Assembly: GCF_016009175.1 (NCBI RefSeq) | Contig: NZ_JADUCM010000016.1 | Coordinates: 59,822 to 123,821 of the forward strand | Source of the DNA: Pseudomonas alkylphenolica | GTDB taxonomy: Bacteria > Pseudomonadota > Gammaproteobacteria > Pseudomonadales > Pseudomonadaceae | Direction: 5' to 3' | Length of the DNA stretch: 64,000 nucleotides | In this document: positions 1 through 8,567 of the stretch, one piece after another | Layout of the letters: each line of letters begins with the position of its first letter | Numbering within the stretch: the first letter of the stretch is position 1 | Program-made: the position numbers and the translations under genes | The notes under the pieces: model-generated | The model's input: the letters and a program-made list of their open reading frames with translations, nothing else | Told to the model about the DNA's origin: nothing | The model's database searches: none

Positions 1-22
1 GCCGGGGTAGTTGGCTTTCAAC

Positions 23-907
23 TCAGCGACGCAGTTTGGCGCAATGATCCTGCGCCGGCTGCGCTGCCGTGTACCAGACATAGTCGGCACTTTCGGCGCT
101 CACGGTTTTGCCCGCTTCGGCCAGAATCAGCACCTGATTGCCGTCGCCAGCCCCCAGGTCGCTCAGGTGCAGCGGCACCCCGAGGTCCTTGCGCACATGG
201 AACTCACCGGCCAGCAATACCGCCGGGGTCGGGGCTGCGAGCAGGCTTTCGGCCATGCGCCGGTCGCGCTGTTGTTGCACGGCAAGCATGGCCGGCATCT
301 GGGTTTCGGGCAGCAGGCCGCAATGCGATTCGCGGATATCATCGAGCAGCGTGGCTTGCACCTCGGGGCGCGTCGAGGCTGCGCCTTCAAGCACCGGGCG
401 CTGCTTGTAGATCTGCATGATTTGCGCACGGTTCAGGTTGGCCGACAGCAACGGATAGGGTTGGCGCAGGGCATAGGTGACCAAGGCCCCGTACACGCTC
501 CAGTCCCAGTTGGCCTGCCAGGCCAGGGCCTGGAACGCATCGCCGGGCGGCTGGCCGGCACGGGTCGCGGCCTGCGCGGCATTGACCTTGTCCTGTTGGT
601 CGGGGTTGATCATTTCCATCAACAGGCTGCCCTGGGCGCGCTGGCTGGCCAGTTCGCGCAACAGCCACAGCTGTACGGCATGGTGATCGGGGTTGTCATG
701 CTGTTCGCCAACCAGCACGCGCGGCGCGCTCGCCAGACGTTCGATGAGTTGTTGTGGGGTCAGGGTACGGCCGGTGGCCAGCTCGCGGATCACGCCAAGG
801 TCGGCGTGATCGCGCCCTTGCGGGGCAATCGGCGCCGGTGGCGGCAATACAGAATGGGATTGGCAGGCCGCCAACAGGCTGACCAGGCAAAGCAGCAGAA
901 GGCGCAT
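23..907 (-). CDS. phuW: ChaN-family heme-associated lipoprotein PhuW
   Basis: Predicted 294-residue lipoprotein. The ATG at 907 is chosen because it starts a clear lipoprotein signal (MRLLLLCLVSLLAAC, Cys at residue 15); the open frame extends upstream but that part is compositionally a shadow of phuV. The body carries the ChaN/EreA-like motif EQHDNPDHHAVQ near residue 70 and conserved EFHVRKD near the C-terminus, typical of the haem-binding iron-regulated protein family that includes PhuW and Campylobacter ChaN. It is the last gene of the heme ABC operon, 56 bp after phuV. The family is thought to bind heme at the membrane; its exact role in uptake is not settled. Confidence 0.85.
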   Translation of the reverse strand: MRLLLLCLVSLLAACQSHSVLPPPAPIAPQGRDHADLGVIRELATGRTLTPQQLIERLASAPRVLVGEQHDNPDHHAVQLWLLRELASQRAQGSLLMEMINPDQQDKVNAAQAATRAGQPPGDAFQALAWQANWDWSVYGALVTYALRQPYPLLSANLNRAQIMQIYKQRPVLEGAASTRPEVQATLLDDIRESHCGLLPETQMPAMLAVQQQRDRRMAESLLAAPTPAVLLAGEFHVRKDLGVPLHLSDLGAGDGNQVLILAEAGKTVSAESADYVWYTAAQPAQDHCAKLRR

Positions 908-963
908 CGGGATTCCTTGCTCAGTAGTTGCCCCTCGATCTGCGGGTGACGAGGGGAGTGGTA

Positions 964-1731
964 TCAGCGCGCGATGATCAAAGGGTGTCCGCGTTCCGGG
1001 TGCTGGTGAATGAGCACCTGCAAGCCGTACACCGCTGCCAGCGCATCGGCAGTCAGCACCTCGGCCGGTGGGCCGTAGGCGTGGGGCAGGCCGTCTTGCA
1101 GCAACAGCAGTTGATCGCAATAGCGCGCGGCGAGGTTGAGGTCGTGGAGGATCACCATCACAGCGGCTCCGCGTTCGGCAAAGTCGCGCACCGCTTGCAA
1201 AATGGTGTGCTGGTGCAGCGGGTCAAGCATCGAGGTGGGTTCGTCGAGCAGCAGCGTCTGCCCCTCGGCGCCCGGCCAGAGCTGCGCCAGTACTCGCGCC
1301 AGGTGGACGCGCTGGCGCTCACCGCCGGACAGTGCCAGGTAGCTGCGTTCGGCCAGGTGCTGGGCATCGGCGGCGCGCAGGGCCTCGCTGACGATTTCGG
1401 CGTCACGCACGCGGCCACTGGCATGCGGCAGACGCCCCATGCCCACCACTTCGTTGACCGAAAACGCGAAGTTCAGGCTCGAACTTTGCGGCAGTACCGC
1501 CAGCCGTCTGGCCCGCTCCTGGCCTGGCCAGTCGGCAAGCGGGCGCTGATCGAGGCTGACATGACCCTCGGTAATCGCCAGCTCACCGCACAAGGCAGCC
1601 AGCAGCGTGCTTTTGCCGGCGCCGTTAGGCCCCAGCACCCCGAGCACTTCGCCGGGGCGCAACTGGACATTGATGTTGGCCAGCACGGTGCGGCGCCCGC
1701 GCTCTACCAGCAAGTTGTCTGCTACCAGCAT
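964..1731 (-). CDS. phuV: Heme ABC transporter ATP-binding protein PhuV/HmuV
   Basis: 255-residue ABC ATPase that powers heme import through the PhuU permease. Visible motifs are Walker A GPNGAGKS (about residues 34-41), the signature LSGGERQRV, Walker B with [11 protein letters not shown], and the switch histidine in VILHDLN. Length is typical for HmuV. The start at 1731 ([17 protein letters not shown]) is fixed by family length and by a TGATG junction: its ATG overlaps the phuU stop codon by one base, so the two are translationally coupled. Confidence 0.93.
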   Translation of the reverse strand: MLVADNLLVERGRRTVLANINVQLRPGEVLGVLGPNGAGKSTLLAALCGELAITEGHVSLDQRPLADWPGQERARRLAVLPQSSSLNFAFSVNEVVGMGRLPHASGRVRDAEIVSEALRAADAQHLAERSYLALSGGERQRVHLARVLAQLWPGAEGQTLLLDEPTSMLDPLHQHTILQAVRDFAERGAAVMVILHDLNLAARYCDQLLLLQDGLPHAYGPPAEVLTADALAAVYGLQVLIHQHPERGHPLIIAR

Positions 1732-2768
1732 CAGGAACGCCCCCGTACCAGCAAGAAGAGGAAGAACGGCGCGCCAATCAGGGCGGTGACGATACCGATC
1801 GGCAGTTCGGCCGGAGCCAGCAGCAGGCGCGCGATCAGATCGGCCAGCAACAGCAGCCCGGCACCGGCCAGCAGCGAGGCGGGCAGCAACACGCGATGAT
1901 CGGGGCCGACCAGCAGGCGCATCAGGTGCGGCACCACCAGGCCGATAAAGCCGATCAGGCCGGCTGCTGCGACGGCGGCGCCGACGCCCAGGGCGGTGCA
2001 CAGCACCAGCTCCAGTTTGATCCGCTCGACATCAAAGCCCAGGTGACGCGCTTCCGACTCGCCAAGCAGCAACGCGTTGAGCGCTGCGGCGCGGCGTGGC
2101 AGCCACAAGGCCACCGCCACCACCACGATCAACAGTGGCCACAAACGCTGGTAGCTGGCGCCGTTGAGGCTGCCCAGGTTCCAGAAGGTCAGGGTACGCA
2201 GGGTGGCGTCATCGGCGAGGTAAGTGAACAGACCGACACCGGCACCGGCCATGGCAGTCATCGCCACTCCTGCCAGCAACATGGTGGCGACGTTGGTCTG
2301 CCCGTTGCTGCGGCCAAAGCGATACACCACGAAGGTGACGATCAGGCCGCCGCCGAAGGCGCAGACCGACAGCACATAGGGCTCGATGGCCGGCGGCATG
2401 CCGCCCATCAAACTGCCGCCGACGATCGCGATGGCAGCGCCCAGCGCTGCCCCGCCCGATACACCGACCAGCCCCGGGTCGGCCAGGGGGTTGCGAAACA
2501 ACCCCTGCATGGCCACCCCGGACAGCGCCAATACCGCACCCACGGCAATACCGAGCAACGTGCGCGGCATGCGGATCTGCCCCAGGATCAGGTCGGCCTG
2601 CTGCGTGACGTCGCCGTCCAGCTTCAGGCCGGCCAGACGCAAGCCGGCCTTCAGGGTTTCGCCCAGGGGCAGGCTGACCGGCCCAAGGGCCAGGGACAGC
2701 CAGATGACCAGCAGCAACACCAGGCCCAGCGCGATCAGCATCGGCCGCGGTCGGACAATCGCCGTCAT
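1731..2768 (-). CDS. phuU: Heme ABC transporter permease PhuU/HmuU (FecCD family)
   Basis: 345-residue inner-membrane permease of the FecCD/BtuC family with about nine to ten hydrophobic segments. The family signature region is present ([19 protein letters not shown], then [18 protein letters not shown] near residue 95), as is the coupling-helix Gly-rich region [15 protein letters not shown] near residue 270. It would form a dimer and receive heme from PhuT. The start overlaps the phuT stop by 4 bp (ATGA type), and its stop overlaps phuV, so phuT-phuU-phuV read as one unit. Confidence 0.93.
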   Translation of the reverse strand: MTAIVRPRPMLIALGLVLLLVIWLSLALGPVSLPLGETLKAGLRLAGLKLDGDVTQQADLILGQIRMPRTLLGIAVGAVLALSGVAMQGLFRNPLADPGLVGVSGGAALGAAIAIVGGSLMGGMPPAIEPYVLSVCAFGGGLIVTFVVYRFGRSNGQTNVATMLLAGVAMTAMAGAGVGLFTYLADDATLRTLTFWNLGSLNGASYQRLWPLLIVVVAVALWLPRRAAALNALLLGESEARHLGFDVERIKLELVLCTALGVGAAVAAAGLIGFIGLVVPHLMRLLVGPDHRVLLPASLLAGAGLLLLADLIARLLLAPAELPIGIVTALIGAPFFLFLLVRGRS

Positions 2769-3652
2769 TGGCCAGCCTCGGCACTCAGCGCCTTGGCCTT
2801 CGGGTAGAAGGCTGCGGTCAGCGTTGCCAGGGCATCTGGCACCCGTGGGCCGAGGCCGCCGATCAACAACGTCGGGTCAATCACCAGCACACGACCGTCA
2901 CGACCGGCCTGGGTTTGCGCCAGCACCGGGTTTTGCTCGAGCAGCGCGGCGCGTGCCGCATCGCCTTGCAGACGGCTGCCGGCCAACAGGATCACCTGGG
3001 GGTTGAGGGCCAGCATGGCTTCGCTGGACACCGGTTTGTAGCCGATGTGGTCGCCCAGGCTCTGACCGCCGGCCTGTTCGATCATCCACGCCGCCAGGGT
3101 GTCCTTGCCCGCCACCTGCAAGTTGCCGCCGGAGTGGCTGAGCAGCATCAGCACCCGTGGTGCCGGGCTTTGCTGACGTGCCTGCTGCACCGCTGCCGCC
3201 TGTTGTTGCAGGCGTTGCTGGTAGTCGTTGAGCAGGGCTTGCGCCTGGGCCTGATTGCCCAGCAACTGGCCCAGGGTGGTCAGGTTTTGCTGCAGCGCCG
3301 GCACATCGGCCTTGGCCGACAGCAACTCGATGCGCACGCCGGCGGCCTTGAGCTGTTCCAGTACCGGCGGCGGGCCCATTTCATTGCTGCCGACCAGGAT
3401 ATCCGGGCGCAAGGCCAGAATGCCCTCGGCCGCCAGCTGCCGTTGATAGCCGACGCCGGGCAGGTTGTGCAGCGAACGCGGGTACTGGCTGGTGCTGTCG
3501 ACACCGACCAGTTTGCTTTCGCCACCGAGCGCTACTACCCATTCGCTGAACGCACCGCCAGCGCTGACCCAGCGCTGGGGGAGGGCGTCACTGGCACTGG
3601 CCAGCTGGCTGAAGAGTATGCCGGCGCAGGCCAGCAGGAGTTTCTTACGCAT
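2765..3652 (-). CDS. phuT: Periplasmic heme-binding protein PhuT/HmuT
   Basis: 295-residue substrate-binding protein of the helical-backbone metal receptor (TroA/BtuF) superfamily. An N-terminal signal peptide (MRKKLLLACAGILFSQLASAS) directs it to the periplasm. The mature N-terminus has the family pattern in which residues around WVSAGGAFSEWVVALGGESKLVGVDSTSQYP start the first lobe; a Tyr at the end of this stretch is the usual heme ligand in PhuT/ShuT. The C-terminal IDPTLLIGGLGPRVPDAL is also typical. It hands heme to PhuUV and lies between phuS and phuU. Confidence 0.9.
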   Translation of the reverse strand: MRKKLLLACAGILFSQLASASDALPQRWVSAGGAFSEWVVALGGESKLVGVDSTSQYPRSLHNLPGVGYQRQLAAEGILALRPDILVGSNEMGPPPVLEQLKAAGVRIELLSAKADVPALQQNLTTLGQLLGNQAQAQALLNDYQQRLQQQAAAVQQARQQSPAPRVLMLLSHSGGNLQVAGKDTLAAWMIEQAGGQSLGDHIGYKPVSSEAMLALNPQVILLAGSRLQGDAARAALLEQNPVLAQTQAGRDGRVLVIDPTLLIGGLGPRVPDALATLTAAFYPKAKALSAEAGQ

Positions 3653-3664
3653 CTAGGGACTTCC

Positions 3665-4735
3665 TCAGGCGCTCATCGGGGTCGCGGATTCTGCCAGTGC
3701 ACGCCAGTCGTCACGCTCGGGAACACCGGGCTTGCGCACACCGAACAGCTGGATGACCAGTTCGCCGTCGGCATCGAAGCCCTCGTAGCTGGTGACAATG
3801 CCATCGACGCTTGGCTTGCGCACACGCCACAGCTCGGTGATGCCGGTGGTTTTCAGGTGCAGGTTGAACGCAGGATCCAGCACATTGAACCAGGTGTCCA
3901 TCCAGCGCAGGTTGCTGACCGGGCCGGAGTGAATCTGGATGCAGTGCTTGTTGCCGACGAACACCATGATCGGCACTTCGCGCTTGCCGGCTTCTTCAAT
4001 CACATTAGTCAGTTCTACCGTGGCCAGCGGTTCGGCCCATTGCTCGCCAGCCAGGCGCAAGGCTTGGGTACGCGCGACATCGTTGCGCTTGAGCAGGGCG
4101 AAGAAGTCGTGGGTGTCCTTGAGTTGCGACCACTCGCTGCGCAGGGTCTCGGCATCCACCTCGGCATCGGTGCGCGGCGCCTTGGCGGCCGGCAGCGGTT
4201 GCAGGTCGAGCTCTGCGCTCTGCGCTTCGGCACGGAAACGCTCGACCAGCGGCGCCCAGGCGGCGGCTTCGCTGGTGGCGGTGAGGAACACTTTGTGTAC
4301 GGCGGTGCCCTGGCGGTCGAAGACCTGGATGCTGCGCTGCGGGCCACGTGCGGTGTTTTCGTCGACGGCAAAAACGCTCGCCCAGCCGCTGAGGAACAGG
4401 CGCAGGTCGATGTCTGGCGACAGCACCATGCCCATCTGGCCGCTGCCCATGATCGTCACTTCGTGGTAGATGCCTTTGCGCTCGTGAACGCAATGTTCGT
4501 TGCGGGTCAGGGCCATGATGTAGCCCAGTTCGCCGAGCGCCGGCAGCAGCGTCGACCATTCCGGGCGCAGGCGCACGGTATCGACACCCAGGCGGCTGGC
4601 GGTCAGTTCGGCTTCGCTGACGCCAAGCTTTGCGGCGGCATCGCGGGCGCGCAGGCCCGATTGTTCGGCGCGCAGCTGTTGCCATTGCTGGTACAGCGCA
4701 GGGCCACTGGTTTGGGCGCGAGGGGTGGCAGTCAT
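3665..4735 (-). CDS. phuS: Cytoplasmic heme-trafficking protein PhuS/HmuS
   Basis: 356-residue protein of the HemS/ChuS family with two tandem repeats of the same fold; members bind incoming heme in the cytoplasm and pass it to heme oxygenase, or degrade it. The ATG at 4735 is preferred over one at 4756 because an AAGGAG ribosome-binding site lies about 8 bases before it; the upstream ATG overlaps the tonB stop. The repeats are recognisable as GYIMALTRNEHCVHERKG in the first half and VPIMVFVGNKHCIQIHSG in the second. It precedes phuT by 12 bp in the operon. Confidence 0.92.
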   Translation of the reverse strand: MTATPRAQTSGPALYQQWQQLRAEQSGLRARDAAAKLGVSEAELTASRLGVDTVRLRPEWSTLLPALGELGYIMALTRNEHCVHERKGIYHEVTIMGSGQMGMVLSPDIDLRLFLSGWASVFAVDENTARGPQRSIQVFDRQGTAVHKVFLTATSEAAAWAPLVERFRAEAQSAELDLQPLPAAKAPRTDAEVDAETLRSEWSQLKDTHDFFALLKRNDVARTQALRLAGEQWAEPLATVELTNVIEEAGKREVPIMVFVGNKHCIQIHSGPVSNLRWMDTWFNVLDPAFNLHLKTTGITELWRVRKPSVDGIVTSYEGFDADGELVIQLFGVRKPGVPERDDWRALAESATPMSA

Positions 4736-4752
4736 GGTGAACTCCTTCAGGG

Positions 4753-5478
4753 TCATCGGTTCGCCGTAAGGGCGAATTCTATTGGTATTTGCACGCGGCT
4801 GGGTACGGCCCGGCCATCGACAATTTCGGGGCGGAAACGCCAGCGGGTGACGGCGTCGAGTGCTGCCTGGTCGAGACTTTCAATCCCCGACGAGCGAATC
4901 AGCGTGAGCTTGAGTTGCTGGCCGCGCTCATCCAGACACACCTCGACCTGCACCACGCCTTGCTGGTTGCGGCGGCGGGCCTGCGACGGATAGCGCGGCG
5001 GCGGGGGTGGGCTGACAAAACTCGGGCGCAGGCTCAGTACCGGCGATGTCGGTGGCGCAGGGGGGGCCGGAGCACGCGCGATTGCGGTGTTTACAGGAGC
5101 TGATGCCACTGCCGGTTGGCTGGGTGCTTGCTGCAGCGGCTTCGGCGCAGTGCTGGGCTGGGCTGGGCGTTGCCTGGCTTCTGGCGGTGGCGCTTTGGCG
5201 AGTGTCGGCTGTGTCTTGGCCGGCAGTGGTTTGGCGGCGGCGACAGGCTTTGTCGGGGCGGGTGCCTTGGGCGTTGGCGGCGCGTCGGCAGCGATGGGAA
5301 GCGGACGGGCAGGGCGTACGCGCGCAGGCTCGGCGGCCGACGCCAGGCTCACCAGTTGAATGGCCATCGGTGTTTGCCACGCCAGTGGTTCGGGCGCTGC
5401 CCGTAGCGAGTACAGCAGCCAGCCAGCGCTCAGATGCAGCGCGACTGACAACAGCAGACAGCCCCAAGGTTGCTTCAT
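4753..5478 (-). CDS. TonB-like energy transducer of the heme locus
   Basis: 241-residue TonB-family protein. A single N-terminal membrane anchor (residues about 5-27) is followed by a long Pro/Ala/Lys-rich periplasmic spacer (about 50-145) and a C-terminal TonB domain with the YPSQARRRNQQGVVQVEVCLDERGQ core and the conserved closing segment AVTRWRFRPEIVDGRAV. It would couple the proton-motive force to the heme receptor encoded divergently. It is the first gene of the phu operon, directly downstream of the Fur box. No exbB/exbD lie in the window, so it must share ExbBD encoded elsewhere. Confidence 0.85.
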   Translation of the reverse strand: MKQPWGCLLLSVALHLSAGWLLYSLRAAPEPLAWQTPMAIQLVSLASAAEPARVRPARPLPIAADAPPTPKAPAPTKPVAAAKPLPAKTQPTLAKAPPPEARQRPAQPSTAPKPLQQAPSQPAVASAPVNTAIARAPAPPAPPTSPVLSLRPSFVSPPPPPRYPSQARRRNQQGVVQVEVCLDERGQQLKLTLIRSSGIESLDQAALDAVTRWRFRPEIVDGRAVPSRVQIPIEFALTANR

Positions 5479-5511
5479 GCACGGTCGGTTCTTATTAAAT
5501 TAGAATGCATA

Positions 5512-5526
5512 TGGTAATAATTTGCA
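5512..5526. promoter_or_regulatory. Fur box in the tonB/phuR divergent promoter
   Basis: The minus-strand 15-mer TGCAAATTATTACCA matches the 7-1-7 Fur consensus TGATAATNATTATCA at 11 of 14 defined positions. It lies in the A+T-rich intergenic stretch 34 bp upstream of tonB and about 200 bp upstream of the receptor, so one site could repress both arms when iron is plentiful. The roughly 200-bp leader of the receptor contains nothing else recognisable. Confidence 0.75.
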
Positions 5527-5722
5527 TTTGTAAGTCAAGCTGGTTATTGTCGCCGCCGCTGCCACATGAAGCGTTTTCAGCGACCCGCCTTTCCCTGGAA
5601 AAGGGCCAATCGCCGAGCTCATAACAAAATCAAACACATCCCCGTCAGCCCCGACGGTGAGCGCAGGCGCGCCGCTAGGCCGGCCTGCAAGCACCGCGGC
5701 CTGACCATCAGGAGTCAGTTAG

Positions 5723-7951
5723 ATGTCGATCCGCCCGCCATTTCCCCAGCGTTCCTGGCTTGCCTTGTTGCTGCTTTCGCCATCGCTGGCCCTGGCTGCC
5801 GAGCCCGTTACCCAGTTCGATACCATCAGCGTGACCGCCACCCGCACCGAGCAGACCCTGCTGCAAGTGCCGAGTACGGTGTCGGTGCATAACGAGCGTG
5901 AAATCGATCAGCACAACGACAAGAACCTCAAGGATCTGGTGCGTTACGAACCGGGCGTTTCGGTGAGTGGCACCGGCAGTCGCTTCGGCCTCTCCGGCGC
6001 CAACATTCGCGGTATCGACGGCAATCGTGTGTTGACCCAGGTCGACGGCGTGCGGGTTCCGCAAAGCAACTTCTTCAGCCCGTTCCAGGACGTGCGCAGC
6101 AACTACGTCGACCTCGACACCATCAAGCAGGTCGAAATCATTCGCGGCCCGGCGTCTTCGCTGTACGGTAGCGATGCCATTGGCGGTGCCGTCAGCTTCC
6201 TGACCAAGGACGCCGCCGATTACCTGGAAGAGGGCGACGACGCCTATGCCCGGTTCAAAACCGGCTACGACGGCAGTGATGACAGCTGGCAGCGCAGCGC
6301 CACTTTTGCCGGCCGCACCGGCACGGTCGACGGCCTGCTGCACCTGGGGCGCCGCGACGGTCAGTCGACCGACACCTGGGGCGGCAACGGCGGGGTGGGC
6401 AGCGCGCGTGAAGAGGCCAACCCGCTCGACTACACCACTGAAAACCTGCTGGCCAAGCTCGGCTGGGACTATGCCGATGGCGACCGCCTGCAGTTCACCT
6501 ACGAGCGTTATCAGGACGATGCCGACAGCAACCTGCTGAGCGACATCACCTCGCGGGCGACCCTTACCAGTCCCGCAATTCGCGGCTCGCAATCCCGAGA
6601 CAGCATCGACCGCGACCGCTACAGCCTCGAGCACACCCTGAGCCTGGACAGCCTGTTGGCCGACCAGCTGAAATGGCAACTCAACTATCAGGAAAGCAAC
6701 AACAGCCAGAAAACCCTGCAGCAGCGCCAGACCGTTAGTGGCGTGAACCGCGGGCGCACGCGCGACTCGCAGTACGATGAGCGCCTGTGGAGCCTGAACA
6801 CCCAGGCAGACAAGCAGTTTGTTGTCGGCGATACCCGTCATCACATGATCTACGGTGCCGAAGTCAAACGCATCGAGGCCAGCAACCTGCGCAAAGGCAA
6901 TGAAGTACGCCTGGACACCGGCGCCAGCGTGCCGGCCACCGAGAACTTCCCGGTGAGCGACTTCCCGGACCCGACCAGCGAATCGCTGGGCCTGTTCGTG
7001 CAGGACAACATCGAGATCGGCCGCTGGACCTTGTTGCCGGGCCTGCGTTACGACTACTACCGCCAGACCCCGCACGTTACCGACGAATTCCTAAATGGTC
7101 TGCCGTCCGAAACCGACCCGTCGCGCATCACCGACGATCACATCTCGCCGAAGTTCGCCGTCACCTACCAGCTGACCGAGCATGAAAGCGTTTATGGCCA
7201 ATACGCCGCCGGCTTCCGCGCGCCGAGCCCGGTCAACATGTACGGCGAGTTCAGCAACCCGCAGTTCGGTTACCAGCAGATCGGCAACCCGGACCTGAAG
7301 CCGGAAACCAGCGACAGCTACGAAATCGGCCTGCGGGGTCGCTACGACCAGGGCAGTTTCGGTGTGGCGCTGTTCTACAACAAGTACAAGGACTTCATCG
7401 CCACCGATACCGTGCCTGATCCTGATGGCAACGGCTTGCTGACCTTCCAGCCACGCAACCTGGGCAAGGTCACCATCCGTGGTGCCGAGGCCAAGGGCGA
7501 CATCAAGCTGGATGCCTTCATGCCGGTCGGTACCCGTGCCCTGGGTTCGATTGCCTATGCCCGTGGCAAGGATGAAGAAACCGGTCAGGCGCTCAACAGC
7601 GTCGACCCGCTCAAGGCTGTGATTGGCCTGGGTTACGATGCCCCGAGCGGTATCTACGGTGGCCAGCTGACCTGGACCCTGGTGCAGGCCAAAGACCGCG
7701 TCGACCACACCGGCGATGCCGATCTGCTGATCAACCGTCAGTTCGAAACCCCGGGTTACGGCGTGCTTGACCTCAATGCCTGGTGGCAGGTGACCGAGCA
7801 GGTGTCGATCAACGGCGGTCTGTTCAACGTCACCGACAAGCAGTACTGGAACTGGGGTGATGTCCAGGGGCGTGACGAAGATGCCGCAGGCCTGGGGCGT
7901 CTGACCCAGCCAGGACGCTATGCAGCGGTCAACGTGATCTGGGAAATCTGA
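5723..7951 (+). CDS. phuR: TonB-dependent outer-membrane heme receptor
   Basis: 742-residue outer-membrane receptor of the heme/hemoglobin family. A signal peptide ends near AAEPV (about residue 26) and is followed by a TonB box-like segment FDTISVTATR. A plug domain includes NIRGIDGNRVLTQVDGVRVP and EIIRGPASSLYGSDAIGGAV, then comes a 22-strand barrel. The heme-receptor FRAP box is present as AAGFRAPSPVNMYGEF near residue 495, followed by GNPDLKPETSDSYEIGLRG. The protein ends in a typical barrel strand (AAVNVIWEI). An AGGAG site lies 8-12 bases before the ATG. Divergent from tonB-phuSTUVW. Confidence 0.92.
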   Translation: MSIRPPFPQRSWLALLLLSPSLALAAEPVTQFDTISVTATRTEQTLLQVPSTVSVHNEREIDQHNDKNLKDLVRYEPGVSVSGTGSRFGLSGANIRGIDGNRVLTQVDGVRVPQSNFFSPFQDVRSNYVDLDTIKQVEIIRGPASSLYGSDAIGGAVSFLTKDAADYLEEGDDAYARFKTGYDGSDDSWQRSATFAGRTGTVDGLLHLGRRDGQSTDTWGGNGGVGSAREEANPLDYTTENLLAKLGWDYADGDRLQFTYERYQDDADSNLLSDITSRATLTSPAIRGSQSRDSIDRDRYSLEHTLSLDSLLADQLKWQLNYQESNNSQKTLQQRQTVSGVNRGRTRDSQYDERLWSLNTQADKQFVVGDTRHHMIYGAEVKRIEASNLRKGNEVRLDTGASVPATENFPVSDFPDPTSESLGLFVQDNIEIGRWTLLPGLRYDYYRQTPHVTDEFLNGLPSETDPSRITDDHISPKFAVTYQLTEHESVYGQYAAGFRAPSPVNMYGEFSNPQFGYQQIGNPDLKPETSDSYEIGLRGRYDQGSFGVALFYNKYKDFIATDTVPDPDGNGLLTFQPRNLGKVTIRGAEAKGDIKLDAFMPVGTRALGSIAYARGKDEETGQALNSVDPLKAVIGLGYDAPSGIYGGQLTWTLVQAKDRVDHTGDADLLINRQFETPGYGVLDLNAWWQVTEQVSINGGLFNVTDKQYWNWGDVQGRDEDAAGLGRLTQPGRYAAVNVIWEI

Positions 7952-7960
7952 TCAGGTAAA

Positions 7961-7997
7961 AAAAGGCCGCCCGCCCCCTTGGGTGGCGCGGCCTTTT
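7961..7997 (+). terminator. Rho-independent terminator after phuR
   Basis: A 10-bp perfect stem (AAAAGGCCGC with GCGGCCTTTT) ten bases after the phuR stop codon, with an A-rich 5' flank and a T-rich 3' arm. It could terminate in both directions. Confidence 0.85.
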
Positions 7998-8039
7998 GTT
8001 GTCTGTAGCATTTGGCGCGGAGCTGACTGGCGCTAGCGA

Positions 8040-8291
8040 TCAATCGTCATCGTCGTCATCGTCCCGGTCGCGACGGCGGTCGTTGTCGTAGCCGCGGTAA
8101 CGGTTATCGTCGCGGTAGCGTTTGTCGTAGTTGCGGTGGTCGCGGTCATTGCGGTCGTCGTCCCAGTCGCGGGAGTAGCGGTGGTCGCGATCCCAGCGGT
8201 GATCGTCGCGGTCGTAATCGTGGTAATAGCAGCCGGCCGTGGTGGCCAGTATGGCGGTGATTACGGCAAATCGGGTCAGGTGTTTCAGCAC
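8040..8291 (-). CDS. Small Asp/Arg/Tyr-rich lipoprotein
   Basis: An 83-residue protein starting from GTG at 8291, with GGA about 9 bases upstream; longer frames upstream run into the REP repeat and are rejected. The N-terminus VLKHLTRFAVITAILATTAGC is a lipoprotein signal with Cys at about residue 21. Everything after it is low complexity: repeats of D, R, Y, N, H and W, ending in seven Asp. No fold or function is recognised. Such surface lipoproteins are often variable between strains. The very biased codon content gives long spurious frames on the other strand. Confidence 0.65.
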   Translation of the reverse strand: MLKHLTRFAVITAILATTAGCYYHDYDRDDHRWDRDHRYSRDWDDDRNDRDHRNYDKRYRDDNRYRGYDNDRRRDRDDDDDDD

Positions 8292-8375
8292 TGTGGTTCC
8301 TTGATCCGCACAGCGGTAGATAGGGTAATAGCTCAGACTGTGTTTTCGTGGTTTTGTTTCAATACTTGGCCTTTT

Positions 8376-8453
8376 CGCGGGCAAGCCCGCTCCCACAGGT
8401 ACAACACAGTTTTCAGAATTCCTGCAGGACCTGTGGGAGCGGGTTTACCCGCG
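8376..8453. repeat. Inverted pair of REP elements
   Basis: Two inverted copies of the P. putida-type REP sequence: cgcgggcaagcccgctccca at 8376-8395 (continuing to 8400) and its mirror tgtgggagcgggtttacccg ending at 8453, separated by about 29 bp. They lie between the Asp-rich lipoprotein and the histidine kinase gene end, in a stretch without genes (8292-8567). Confidence 0.8.
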
Positions 8454-8567
8454 ATGGATTTCGGAAACTGGCGACAAAAAAATGGCCCACACGCGGTGGG
8501 CCGAAGAAAGTTCTGAAGGGAGCGGGCCTACAGTGATGTCCTACCGTTAAGCGAGCGTTAACGCCGA

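Noticed and set aside
2768..4993. Very long plus-strand open frame (741 codons) opposite the phu operon
   Set aside because: It mirrors phuT/phuS codon by codon, has shadow-type composition (Gln/His/Gly-rich), no ribosome-binding site and no family pattern.
5708..7075. Minus-strand open frame of 455 codons opposite the heme receptor
   Set aside because: Shadow of phuR; no start signal and no recognisable domain.
8376..8453. CRISPR-like repeat
   Set aside because: Only two inverted copies of a known REP type; no array, spacers or cas genes anywhere in the window.
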